This document shows positions 47,512-58,849 of a DNA stretch of 64,000 nucleotides, one piece after another. Source of the DNA: Steromphala cineraria (taxonomy: Eukaryota; Mollusca; Gastropoda; Trochida; Trochidae); assembly GCA_916613615.1 (NCBI GenBank), contig OU744725.1:8910708-8974707 (forward strand), read 5' to 3'. The position numbers were made by a program, and so were the translations under genes. The notes under the pieces were generated by a model. It saw only the letters and a list, made by a program, of their open reading frames with translations, did no database searches and was not told the DNA's origin. Positions within the stretch are counted from its first letter, which is position 1, and the number at the start of each line of letters is the position of its first letter.

Positions 47512-48734
47512 AATAAATGCTCTTTTAAATCTCATTTCATTCATTCATTGATATGATTACAATACAAGCTTTATGGCGAATCTGTAACTCAATCAATGAT
47601 TTGAACATTTAATTCTCTTCAGTTTATTATCAATAATAATGTTATTGTATCACATAAATAATCTTGCACATTAAGAATATTTTCATTCCATTAAGAATAT
47701 TTCATATAAAACATAAAAAAAAAAATATATATATATATATTATGTTGATTGCTACTTTCTCTGACACCTGAGTATGTTCATTGCATTACATATCTGATTG
47801 AAACAAAAGGTTTCTGTATGATTTAATCATAATTTGAATAAATCATTATCAGTACATGAATAAATACATATAAATAATTTAACGCAAATGCCATTTAGCC
47901 AGAAGGCAATTTTATCTTTTAATGTAGATTTGCAGATGGGTTGTGATAATTCTTTATAATTATTGACTCTTCCTTTCATGGCTCTCAATGATATTCACCA
48001 AAGATCAGTTCAATGACAACCATGAATGATAGAAAAGAGCATTTTTATTTCATATATTTTAAGAATAACTAGAGACATAAGACCTAACGTGTATTATGTA
48101 CTCACAGAATATAAAGGTGTTTGATAAACTTCATTTCACTTATAATCTAACAGAAAGATACATTAGGATTATATATATAAATATATATAGTTCAATGCAG
48201 TCCTTAATGATTTATGTTTATCTTACTTCTTAGTCCATGCTTTCATCATCATTGCTTACATCATTAATTACAGGAGGAGTTTGATTTAATTTATATTGTA
48301 AACATTGTAAATCTTGTTTTTTAACACACTCAAATATCTGTTCCACCAGAAAGATTAGTCAAGTGGACTTTATAATGAGCACGTTCCCTGAATAGAGCTG
48401 ACCAGGAAGTAGATAAGACCTGGTTGTTTTGTTTATGGCGGAATTTATGGTCACTCAGAGTCGTGTGAATGGACGAGTGCAAATTAAATATACACAAGGA
48501 TTGACATGTCAGCCAACTTTAGATTCCGTTGACTTGCATTATACAGACCTAAAAAAATTAAAATGTACCTCAATTTATTATTCTGTATTGTTTCAGTTTA
48601 ATGTTGAATGCTAGATTTATTCATCTAATGGTTTTCATTCAGTTCAGATTAATCTTTATTATTTTATATCACTCAATTATATCATCTTCTGTTGTAATAT
48701 CCATATGAATATTATTCATAATAGATTACCACGT
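47512..48734. other. AT-rich interior of the 3.3-kb element
   Basis: Contains an (AT)n tract at about 47716-47742. No coding frame with recognisable features; the 48429-48614 frame is not assigned. Confidence 0.4.
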
Positions 48735-48876
48735 CCTATAGTAAATTTAACCTGTGATGTCATGCATTTATGTAAACTTTGATCTGTGACGTCATCCATC
48801 TATATAAATTTCAAGGATGTAACTGGCTGCAAATATTGCTGTAAATGTTGGATGAGATTGACCCCTATATACTACT

Positions 48877-49434
48877 GTTCATGACATTGTCCATTATCCA
48901 ATACCACATGACACATGACACCTACAAACAATGTGTTGTCCAGAATCAGAATTAAAGGAAAGAGAACTAACAAACATTTTTGACTAAGGTTTGCATAAAT
49001 AAGCCATACGCTTTAAACCTTCTAGTACTTATTCTTAATCAATGACTTTTTAATTTGGTCCATAGGTAAGATTTAAGATTATATATACAGTTTTAAAGTT
49101 GATTTATCATTTAAAATGATGAGCGACATAGCTTATGGCCCATTATTATATTAGTAGGAAAATATTTGCATATTTTGGATCTAAATTTTTTTTTTATAAA
49201 ACTCTTGCCCGGAAGAATTTAAAATATATGCAAATGAGATAAAAGCAAAAAGTCAGATTATACAATAATTGTGTCGGAAGTTTCAGGGCAGTTAGCAGGT
49301 GCGTGGCCTGAATAAAGATTTTGTCAGTTTTTTACTTTAACGTTTACAACCATCACTCTCTTGGTTCGCTTTGGTTAAACATCTGGATCTTACACGACAC
49401 TTTAAACCGCTTCAAATCGAACCAATAAGTACTT
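48877..49434. other. Intergenic, nothing recognised
   Basis: AT-rich with no signal. Confidence 0.3.
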
Positions 49435-49775
49435 ATTCAATAGCTAATTAAAAGAAATTTTTATCCGAGGAAATGTGTCCTATGACTTTTGAGAAACAAA
49501 ATGAAACATTTGGACTGCCCGAGCGAGAATATAAGGGCTATACGCAAATTTGCACGAGTTTCGGAGAAATCATATAACACATTTCAATGGCAATTATTTT
49601 TAAAATGTCGATCCCGTTCAATTCCAATGTTAGGCAAAGATCCGTAATACGGTGAAATTTCTCGTGACGACCCGCTATTTTAGTTCTCGAGCTACAATGA
49701 TCGTTGCTAGGCAAAAATGTTATATGTGAATAAGTGTACATATTGAAAATATGTCACCTCTTACGTTTCAACTTA
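49435..49775 (-). repeat. Dispersed repeat family C, copy 2
   Basis: Reverse complement carries GACATATTTTCAATATG, TTTTTGCCTAGCAACGATC, GTAGCTCGAG, GAAACTCGTGCAAATTTG and CTCGCTCGGGC in the same order as copy 1 at 32215-32575. The foldback arms here are more diverged (about 49452-49585). Confidence 0.75.
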
Positions 49776-50668
49776 TGTTTAAAAGTCTAATTTTTACATT
49801 AATACTAGTATATAAGTATAAACTGAAAATGTCAAATTTCTTTATCAAACGGGTTACATTTTTAAATTCATCAAAGTAAAAACATTGCAACAAAGTACTG
49901 AACGAAATGCATTTTATACCACAGAAAACTATTTACAAGACATGGGATTCATCGAAATAACAGAGGGGTTGTTGGCATTGAATCTCAAGTTTCGATTCAA
50001 AGATTGTTGAATCATTTGATATTCTATGTTATGGGTCTTAATGAAAAATAAAGGATATGTGACAATTGCGTCATTCCAGGATTCCAACAAACCGTATCCA
50101 TTAACTGTAAATGTAAGAGGTAGGATGGATATGATAAAAAAAAGTAATAAAAAGAGAAAAATAATATTTGTATGATTATTTTCATTCATCTGTGGCATAA
50201 ATTAGATTTTATCATTTAGACGAATCTAGTTCGTACTGAAACAAATAAAAGATATCATAAAAGGACAATGGTAATAATATAATGACCAAAATAGATATAA
50301 GATAATTTGTAGCAATGGATGTACAAAAATTATCTCATAAACAATGTGTTAATTGTAAATAATTTGTTAATAATGTACTCTTTACTAAGAATGAAGAAAG
50401 GAGTGAAAAATAATTTATAGGAAGAAGAAAACAACTTCTATAAGAGGCAATATGTGAAAGTGCAAAAGTGGGTCGTCTAAATGCATATCTCAGATAATGA
50501 GTTGAGAACACACAAGGAATACAACGCCTCTGTGTTGTTATGTGCAGTGAAAGGTAGACATTGTTATGAAGAACAATTTCATAAGCACAATATAAAGCAA
50601 ATTTTATATATTCATTTTGAACAGGAAAATGATGAAAAACCCAAGTTTATAAATCAACAAAACAGGTA
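49776..50668. other. Intergenic; one small hydrophobic open frame, not assigned
   Basis: A minus-strand ATG frame of 89 codons (49929-50198) has a strong hydrophobic helix at residues 13-32 (IIFLFLLLFFIISIL) but no family, no clear promoter and AT-driven composition. Confidence 0.2.
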
Positions 50669-51944
50669 GGGGAGACCAGGGCAAAGCGCGACCCCTAACG
50701 TATAAGTGCGTCTAGTGGGCACGCCGACATGTACAGAATGCAACTTGCACACAATCTCTAATACTTGTCACATAGACTGTTACATGGCACATGCTTTTTT
50801 AATCTACTATTTCGGCATAAGGATATATTTACGTAAATGTATTTTGACGCGGCGCGCTTTTCCCTGTAGTTCGGGGCAAAGTGCTCAATCCCCTGGGCGC
50901 TTTCTCCCATGCGAAAAACAACACAGAATGAAGTAGATATTACACACCGATTATCAGCTGATACTAATCATAAGCTATCATCTTGATAATGCAAAGCAAC
51001 TATCGAACCAAAATGAAGGATAGAATTAACATAAAAGTTGCTCAAAATATTCCTCAACATGTCATGGACCTATTACATGTTCAATATTCGTAATGACCAA
51101 ATATCATTATGGTTGGTACATGTACATTTCTGTAAACTACGAAAGTGTTAATAATGTAGGTAATCGACTATCAAAACCAGTAATAAATAAAAGAAGAGAA
51201 GAATTTAATTGGTTATATGGACGAATTAAAAAAATCACATCATCTATTTTGTGTCGAATTTGGCAGAACGGCATAAATTGCTTATTGTTTAGGGTTGAAC
51301 AGTAATATACAATGAATTATATTTTCATAAATTAAAAAACAACGGAAAAATATGTTTTTGTATCTGTACTTGTCTTCATTCTTTAACAAAACAACACCCT
51401 TTTAGTAAAATGGTATATTTCATTTTTATAGATCACAGCAGCATGCTGATATGAAAGTGATAGTTCACCTTTACATTATTTGCTAAAGTAATGTAAAATA
51501 ATAACTTTTGCACCAATATGTTATCCAAAATGATATTTTTTATAACACATGGGGCTAAGTGCTCCCCCCGGCGCGTTTTGGCCCATCAAGGGTATCATTT
51601 GTTATGTACATCAAAGAAAATCATTAAAGCAAGTAATTACAAACTTCATTATTCAATAAATTAATGATACCAATTCATGTTACATATGCACGAGAGGTCA
51701 ATGTTCCGTATTGTATCTTTATGAAATATTTGAATTTGAGACATATCCGTTCCTTATAGTAAAATCGGTTTTTTCGATATATTTGAAATTCTGCGTCCAC
51801 AACTAAGGCACATGATTCCAGCGTTGGTCATAACGCTTCATTACGGTTACTTTCATTCGTTAAAATTATTCCATTTGTCGATAATTTTGAAGAAACAACG
51901 CGTGGTCACTTTGCCCCGAGGGCGCGCTTTGCTCTGGTCTCCCC
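50669..51944. mobile_element. 1.28-kb TIR element with GGGCAAAGCGCG ends
   Basis: The left end GGGGAGACCAGGGCAAAGCG and right end CGCTTTGCTCTGGTCTCCCC are inverted repeats (one mismatch in about 22 bp), both flanked by TA (50667-50668 and 51945-51946). Sub-terminal echoes of the motif occur at about 50872 (GGGGCAAAGTGCTC) and 51551 (GGGGCTAAGTGCTCC). No transposase is recognised; the 51093-51305 frame (70 codons) is unassigned. Probably a non-autonomous DNA transposon. Confidence 0.82.
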
Positions 51945-54369
51945 TACTTCTTTTATCACGATAAGATCAAGTTGTGTGCTATCTTATCAGAATGAATAAA
52001 GGACAAAACAGTTCGTGGTGTGAACATAAGTATGTCATAGCTTCATTTCTACACGAGGTCGCTGTTCATACCTTGAAGTAAGTAACTATCATTCTCAGTT
52101 GGCAGCCAACCAGCGTGTAGCGGAAACCGGGACCTATAGATGTAGATGCTCTCTTGATTGAACTTGTCGTAAGTTCATACATTTACTTCAATTGTCGCTT
52201 TCTTTATATAAATCGGTTCCAGGGGACGACCGGGATAAACCTGATATTATATTTTCTTACATAGCGTAACGTCGGCGTACAAACCGTGACGAGCCCTTGC
52301 AAAGACGCGTACATCTGCACCGGCCTTGTTTAACTCGCTGGTGTCCCGTTTATTGATTTCAGTCCCGGCATACTTCCGCGCTAGTTTTAACTCCATTAAT
52401 GCTGACGTTCCCAAAGTTCTGATCTATTTATTTTACCTTGACTGGAGTTCAGCATTTTTCAGCGTTGAACCGATGCGATCCTAACGTTCCAGTGAATGTA
52501 GATGCCTCCTTGTCAACTCACAATACAAGTTAAGTTTTCCCTATTTTATTCATTTCTTATAAAGGGCTTTGCCAATCGAGGATACAAGAATTAGGAAGGT
52601 GGTTATCAATTTTATCGGACATTATGTGTCTTATCTATAATGCTGTTTACATACATGTTGTACGTATACATGTATGTAACCTACTAAATAATGCTATCTG
52701 CCTGTTTTATGTTTGAAATATTTTCATAATCTTAACTATCATTTAGTATTATTAAAAAGAATGATAAAATGGAGAGTTTCTCGACTACTTTTCACCCCGT
52801 TTTGATATGTCGCGTACGGGTGCTGATAGGTAAAAAGATGCATGGCGTTTACAGTGGCATGGTTTGAGTGAGAACAGTTTATTCATAAAGGACAAAGTGT
52901 TTTATTGAATGTATTACAGTAAATAAATTACAAATTCTTAGATTCAAATATATGTACATGTGTATGCTAGTTCAGTTGATGTTACTAATTGAATTACCGA
53001 ACGATTTCTTTTGCGTTTGATTAAGTTTTAAATATTACTTTGTTTGGTATTTCGTATTTGAATCAATTAAATTTAACATGGGTAGATATATCAATACATA
53101 GGTACCTATGTCAACAAGTCCTTGTTTGACCTATATTATAAATTATTGGTTGAATTATACTTTTCACCTCATGTATTTCTTATGATGATGAATATGTTTG
53201 ACATTTGTAGTATTGGATAGGGATTTCATTGAATCTGTGACAATGTATAAAATGATATAGTTGATTTATGTATTGAATTAATATATATGGAGATAAACAA
53301 ATGTATTTAACGACATGATTGCTTGTTTGATATTCGATTCATTATTTTAACAGTTAAATGCTAAGTTAAGATGCTAGCCCTCATAATCTTAGATGTTTCA
53401 CACTTTCACCCATACAAGCCAGAATTCTGGTCCAAAAAGCGTATTTGTTATAAGAGGTCAAAGGGTTATTGAATAACTCGAGTACTCCATTCCATGTGGA
53501 TGGTTTAGGTAGATGATAAAAAGCTTTGTTAATCAGAACATTTAACCTCTTGGGAAATATATCTAGAAACATCAAATGTCGATGAATTTTTAGCATATAA
53601 GGTTTAGGGAGATGTAAATTAAGCATAATTAATGGATTTATCAGATACAAGGAACGACTCTGAAGCCGGTGATCTACTGTAACCTGGTGGAAGCATTTCA
53701 CGGTCTTTATATTCACAAGGAGGTTTCAAAAGAATCGAGATAGGCAGCAATCTAACCCCACAGGGAGTCAAACATTGTTATTCATCCTCTGTTTGAATAA
53801 GCCGAGTTTGTGGGCTACAAAGGGAGAAATCTAATGACATGCAATCAAGTTAGCTGCCGTAAAACAGTTTGAATCGGATCAGTATCTCTTGGATTGAAAT
53901 GAGTTGAATTGAGTATTGATGACGAGTTTGTAAATTGGAGAGGTATCTGCTGATAAATAAACAAACAAATATAAATCATATATTATTCTAATTTCGACGA
54001 AGTCCTTTTACTGATATTAAGAATTATCATATGACACTTTAAACAAAATGCAAAACAACGATCATAACTTGTGATGCAGTATTTTCAATCAAATTACTAG
54101 ATTAGAGTTCAGCTTCATGGATCGCATTTTTTACCTAGTTATATTGGTCAGCGTATAGCACGTTTCCTACATATCCCTAGAGCTAGAGCTAGTGCCAGCT
54201 CCATATTAATATATTAAACCAAACAAATGCGCCATGTGATTGGACAGACAATCATGTAGGTCAATATATGCCGTAAACAACAGTAGATTGTGTTACCAAT
54301 TAGAACTGGTCTCTTTTAGGATAGTAAAATTTTGGTTTTTACAACATTAATATCAAATATTGTCATCAA
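51945..54369. other. Intergenic, mostly unrecognised
   Basis: About 2.4 kb. The stretch 52230-52500 is richer in CpG than its surroundings and could be a promoter region, but no core element stands out. A minus-strand frame at 53381-53716 is not assigned. Confidence 0.35.
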
Positions 54370-54678
54370 GCGCGGTGGTGTAGTGGTTAGCGTGCTGGCC
54401 TATCACGCCAAAGACCCAAAGACACCAAAAATTTGTGACCTGGGCTTTACACCGTGTTGTGTCCTTGGGCAAGGCACTTCATCCACATTGCACTCAGTCT
54501 ACCCAGCTGTACAATTGGGTACCTGAATACGGGAAGTACGGACCTATGTGGTCGCGCGAAGCGCTTAGTAGCGGCTTTGAAAGTACTTCCTTTCAGGGAA
54601 ATAATGTACAGCCAATGAGCAGTGCTTGCACTGGATATTAGGCTTTAAAATGTTCATTATTATTATATTATTATTATC
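54370..54678 (+). mobile_element. tRNA-headed SINE with conserved central domain
   Basis: Head GCGCGGTGGTGTAGTGGTTA is a tRNA-type A-box region. The central block has CTTGGGCAAGGCACTTCATC, CTCAGTCTACCCAGCTGTA and GGGTACCTG, as in the conserved central domains of deuterostome and mollusc SINEs. The tail is an ATT-rich run to about 54678. The head's second promoter box is weak. Confidence 0.78.
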
Positions 54679-54936
54679 ACAAAAACCGAAACAGATATCA
54701 ATGTGATAAAAATAATCATTATCAATGCAACACCGGTTTGACCTTATTGGCTGTCTCAGAAGTAGGACTTCACGATGTTGTAGATGATATCTATGATAAG
54801 ATTAATTTGACAGGTACGGCTCTGATTTCAAATCTTCACTAATTCTGTTTTATATCAATTGGTGGCTAAAATGAATTATATCGTCTACAATCTCGGGTTT
54901 TGCATCTACATTCATGTCTGTACAGTTTAAGTAAAC

Positions 54937-55165
54937 CTAGCCTCAAAAATACTCGTTTCTCTCCGATCTAGCAAGATGTGGTCGCGGCTCTCGTCAGCCG
55001 ATCTATTGAATTGAACAATCAGGGATCGTCTTTCCAAGCCGCAATAGTATGCATTCGCTCATATAACGTTGGAGGGTCATAGATTGGCGAAGGTCGGATG
55101 ACGCAACCCGCTGCTACATCTTGCTAGACTCAGTATCGGAGTGGTACGAGTATTATTGAGGCTAG
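54937..55165. mobile_element. MITE (229 bp) with about 50-bp terminal inverted repeats
   Basis: CTAGCCTCAAAAATACTCGT (left) mirrors ACGAGTATTATTGAGGCTAG (right). Similarity extends inward to TCTAGCAAGATGTGG with short indels. No ORF. Confidence 0.85.
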
Positions 55166-55685
55166 GTGTACATATACTGATGCATGTAATAGTAAATTCA
55201 TATTGTTTTGGCTATTGCATCATGAGTCAAGGTTGTGTGTACATCTGCATGTAGTACAGTCGAGTTCACTTATGTAACGTATACCCCGTGTCCTGATAAG
55301 TTTTGACTCATGGGCCGGAGGCCTTCCATACAATAAACATCTTTTGACTTGACTTGATAAGTTTTGACTCATCAGTATTATCAAGCGGGCAGTTTTTAAA
55401 AGTTTTATTTCTTCAAATTTAACCCCAATACAATACGTGTTTGCCAAATGTATACTTTTTGGAGCATTTGTTTCTGTTCCCTGAGATCTTTTTACTCGCT
55501 GAAAACGTGACAGTCCATTCCGAAAGTTGTACAGCAATGTTTTTCTTACTATGATTGTCCATTATTCCGGGAAGATGACTATTATAGGGCTATATTTATA
55601 TTCGAATCGAGGGCGACAGCATGAATTTTCAGCTGGTCTTAATTCAAAATACATGTACTGTTGTTCTGATTTCTGAACACTAGTA
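55166..55685. other. Upstream region, one short duplication
   Basis: GATAAGTTTTGACTCAT occurs twice (about 55296 and 55356) around GGGCCGGAGGCCTTCC. Nothing else recognised. Confidence 0.35.
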
Positions 55686-55832
55686 ATGTATCATATTAAT
55701 TTTCAACCACGCGTTACTATAGATAGTAGAACATGCGTTAACAGACAGACACTGTCGAGATGCCCTACCATGTACTACACATATTTCATGACACCAGCGT
55801 GTTTCGTAACGGCTTCAGTGTCGGATGTACAT
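55686..55832 (+). CDS. Candidate alternative upstream exon of the P450 gene
   Basis: A 49-codon open frame ends at GTACAT|GTAAGTTAC, a good donor 424 bp before the P450 exon acceptor. Splicing it to 56256 keeps an open frame through the P450 start, so it would add residues before the mitochondrial leader or act as 5' UTR. An internal ATG at 55788 opens MTPACFVTASVSDVH. Codon use and content are unremarkable, and the P450 already has a well-placed ATG. Weak candidate. Confidence 0.2.
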
Positions 55833-56258
55833 GTAAGTTACCTGAAACCTGTTGAGTCGAATCTTGATGATCTAGACGTCACGATTGTCAGAAGGTTCTT
55901 GGTTGAAGTCAACGGTGTGGTGAAGAGGAAATAACGAGTTGATCCGAGATGTGAGAACTAATGTCTCAAATAGATAGTCGTCTCATTTTAAGTTTGGCGT
56001 TGTGGTCGTCACGAACAGATGAATTCACTGTTTAGACACGTGGGTGTTTGACCTATCTGAAAACAAGATTAACTTTGCTATTTGTAGTATGGAAGTTAAA
56101 ATAGTTCCATGGCACGATATGAGTTCAGACAACTGTATTTCTTTCACTCAATTCATTTAACATCAATTTTAACAACTCCATTTACACATTTTAAGTGTAT
56201 TTAAGTGATATCCCTATCGTGTTCGTACTAACCTGATGCTGTCTCTTCTAAACAGGTG

Positions 56259-56451
56259 ATGGAGAGGTCACTGCGCCGCCTGATTGCGCCATGTGTGAGG
56301 TCATCCCGACACGCCAGCGTTGTGTCCACATCGTCGACGGATAAAAGCTCGCACGACACGTCAGACTTGAAGAACATAAAGAGTATTCCGGGGCCGAGCG
56401 GGATACAAGCTTTGCCTTACATTGGCTCGGCCTTCCTCTTCCATCCTTTCA
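56259..56451 (+). CDS. Mitochondrial-type cytochrome P450, first coding exon
   Basis: 64 codons plus one base. The acceptor is excellent: TACTAAC branch site (56226-56232), pyrimidine tract and AAACAG just before GTGATGG; the donor is TTCA|GTGAGT at 56452. The N-terminus MERSLRRLIAPCVRSSRHAS is arginine-rich, with a single acidic residue (Glu2), and amphipathic, as in mitochondrial presequences. Residues 40-61 carry KSIPGPSGIQALPYIGSAF, the proline-rich hinge that precedes the catalytic fold of P450s. Together they point to the mitochondrial P450 clan (steroid/vitamin-D/ecdysteroid type), which would be reduced by adrenodoxin in the matrix. The haem-binding and helix I/K exons are not in the window. 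The subfamily cannot be named. Confidence 0.78.
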
Positions 56452-57345
56452 GTGAGTACAGTCTTAAGCTTGCAACTAGAGTTATCCTTCCTGAACTTTC
56501 CCACAGGGACGCGTTATGTTGACAAAAGTCTAGAAAACAAGTGAAATGAAACAGTTATTGATTTGAATTGGTTGTTATCAAACATGTTTTTGCTTTGATT
56601 CAGTATGCGTCGCTGATTGCACAACTAACTTTGATTGCCTCCAATAAGCTTTAAGGCAGCCGAGTCCCTTTCTGGTCCGCTTATGAAAAAAGGTTTAATC
56701 AAGATGACTTGAGCTAACCCTGTGAAAGAGAGAATGGCTTGAGTTTTGTGTTCTAGAAAACTCACAAAGCTTTTCAATTGGTTATCTTTTCACAACAAGA
56801 AAGTGAGATGAATAGTCCAAAGGATGATATAGTGTGTGTAATATCTGTCCTAGGCTACCTGTCGTAAACTTTTTATTATTTCGACACTTTTTCAAAAAAA
56901 CAAAAAATAGAAAGCTGAAACCCTCTCCACAGAATCCTTAGCTCCTCCTGATGACCTGGATTCAATTAATAGATTTGGTGACTATGTGACCCCTTCATAG
57001 AGTCACATGGGCCAAAGCCGTAAACCTATCGATATTTTCTACAAAAGCAAATTCCATAGAAAGCTAAAACCTATTCTCCAGCAGCAAAGGGCATTGAAAG
57101 CTGAAACCTTGTGTGCAGACCAGTTGATGGGATGATCATTGCAATATTTAGTTGCTGAGCATGTGACCACTAATAGGATTCCAAGACCCGAGCCCTAAAC
57201 CCCCTTTTATCCTCTCTAGAAGCCAAAATCCCAGATAACTGATACATTGTAGCATTCTCCTTTGCTTATTAGGCTTGTAATTTTGTAATTGATTTTGTTA
57301 TACTTGACTCTTCATTGTCGACCCTCTGAAATGTATCACGACTTA
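56452..57345 (+). other. First intron of the P450 gene, 5' part
   Basis: Follows donor GTGAGT. No later P450 exon is recognised between here and 64000, so intron 1 probably exceeds 7.5 kb and contains the Tc1 element and arrays described below. Confidence 0.4.
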
Positions 57346-58849
57346 CACTAAACCCAAAAAGAAACTATCCATTTTTAGAATTGAAATATTTTCTTAATTT
57401 ACTTTAGTTTTATGGAGACAGGTCGCCAAAACGTAACATTTCAGTTGTTCATCTCAGAAATTGATTAGGTACTTGATTTACATGACTTTTTTTGAAAACT
57501 GAGAAAACACGTTTTTCTTTGATCATTGTTTCGCACATTCATTAATGAAAGTGAGTTAGCAAGCGATCAATTCACGTGTGAGCCAGGTCATATAAAACCA
57601 ATTTTAAAATGCCTAGATTGACCCCGGAACAGCGCGGCAGGGCCTTGGGTATGAAGGACATGGGTGCTTCAAATGTTCTTATTGCAAGAACATTCGGCTG
57701 TTATCGAAAAACCATCGAAATTTGATGAAATGTTATAGGGACACGGGAACAACATTAGATAGATCGCGTACAGGTAGACCACGTGTGACGTCACGTCGGG
57801 AAGACCAATACTTAAGAACTCTCCATCTGCGAAATCGATTCCTGACAGTTGCAGAATCGGCGTCTACGGCTCTCGGAAGGAGGTTAAGAGCAGCAGGGAT
57901 TCGGGCCCGTCGACCTTATTGTAGCCCAACGTTGACACGTCAACATCGACATAACCGATTAATCTGGACAATACGTGTACGAAGGTGGCAGCTTCGTGAT
58001 TGGCGAAATGTTATGTTCACCGATGAAAGTGGGTTTTGTTTATATAAGCATGATGGCAGAGCCCGCGTTTATCGCCATCAAGGTGAAAGAAACGCTCCAA
58101 ATTGTGTTGCAGAGGTCCAGGCACACGGTGGGGGAAGTGTGGTGGTTTGGGGCGGTATCCGAGGAGAAAACAAGTCGCCATTGGTGATCGTTATGGGTAA
58201 CATGACTACGCAAAGATACATTGATCAAGTTCTTCGTCCTGTTGTGTTGCCATTTCTTCAGAATCACCCGGGAACTTTGTTTCAACATGATAACGCGCCT
58301 GCACATTCAGCAAGAGCAGTGTCAACATTCCTGGACAACAATAACGTCAACGTCTTGCCGTGGCCGTCACGTTCTCCTGATCTCTCTCCAATTGAACACA
58401 TGTCGGACTGCCTAGGGAGGCGAATCAGGAATAGAGCAAACCCTCCAGTCAACCTGAGGCAGCTGGAACAAGCCCTACAGGATGAATGGGGAACATCCCT
58501 AACGCCACCGTCAGACGTCTCACGACATCAATGAGACGTCGAGTGTTTACCTGCATAACAGCTGCAGGTGGACATACGAAGTATTGATGACTATGGACTC
58601 CATATTCCATAAATTCATTAACATATGATCAGAAACTTCGATTTCTAAAAAATGGAAATTAACATTTCACACCAGTGTTAATAAAACGTTTCCTGGCTGT
58701 AAGATAAACGAGTTATTGCAAATAAAATGAAGTTAGATGATGTGCAAATGATTCAGTATTAGATAAAATGTTGTTAGGATAGAAAACCGTGTCTTGTTAT
58801 TTTTCAATGAAAATTTGAATGAGTGGATAGTTTCTTTTGGGGTTTAGTG
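57346..58849 (+). mobile_element. Tc1-like DNA transposon, terminally complete, 1504 bp
   Basis: Ends CACTAAACCCAAAAAGAAAC... and its reverse complement ...TTTGGGGTTTAGTG form 26-bp inverted repeats with one mismatch, flanked by TA (57344-57345 and 58850-58851). Its sequence differs from the element at 19786, so two Tc1 lineages are present. The insertion probably sits in P450 intron 1. Confidence 0.93.
57609..58587 (+). pseudogene. Tc1-like transposase, lightly broken (DD34E)
   Basis: ATG 57609 opens MPRLTPEQRGRALGMKDMG, a helix-turn-helix start, and stops at 57721; a frame change leads into the main frame (57722-58534). There a GRPR hook (RTGRPRVTSRRED), first aspartate in MFTDESGF, GGGSVVVWGG, second aspartate in QHDNAPAH and glutamate in DLSPIEH are visible, with 34 residues between second D and E. 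Between ASTALGR and RLRAAGIRARRPY about ten residues usual in the family are missing. A second frame change near 58489 restores the normal tail ending HTKY at 58587. All three catalytic residues remain; two frame changes and one deletion make it inactive. Confidence 0.88.

Larger units (their letters stand above)
45593..48876. mobile_element. 3.3-kb element bounded by about 130-bp terminal inverted repeats
   Basis: The left end AGTAGTATATAGGGGTCAAT (45593) and right end ...ATTGACCCCTATATACTACT (48876) are reverse complements. Similarity continues to about 45720 / 48735 through GATGACGTCACAGATCAAAG, apart from a 12-bp insertion (ACAGCAATATTT type) in the right copy. The flanks are TTTCAT on the left and GTTCAT on the right, a possible 6-bp target duplication with one mismatch. 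AG...CT ends and a 6-bp duplication are Polinton/Maverick traits, but no integrase, polymerase or capsid frame is inside, so at most it is a non-autonomous or deleted derivative. The interior is filled by other repeats. Confidence 0.7.

Noticed and set aside
49929..50198. 89-codon minus-strand frame with a hydrophobic helix as a small membrane protein
   Set aside because: AT-driven composition, no homologue recognised, no promoter or splice context.
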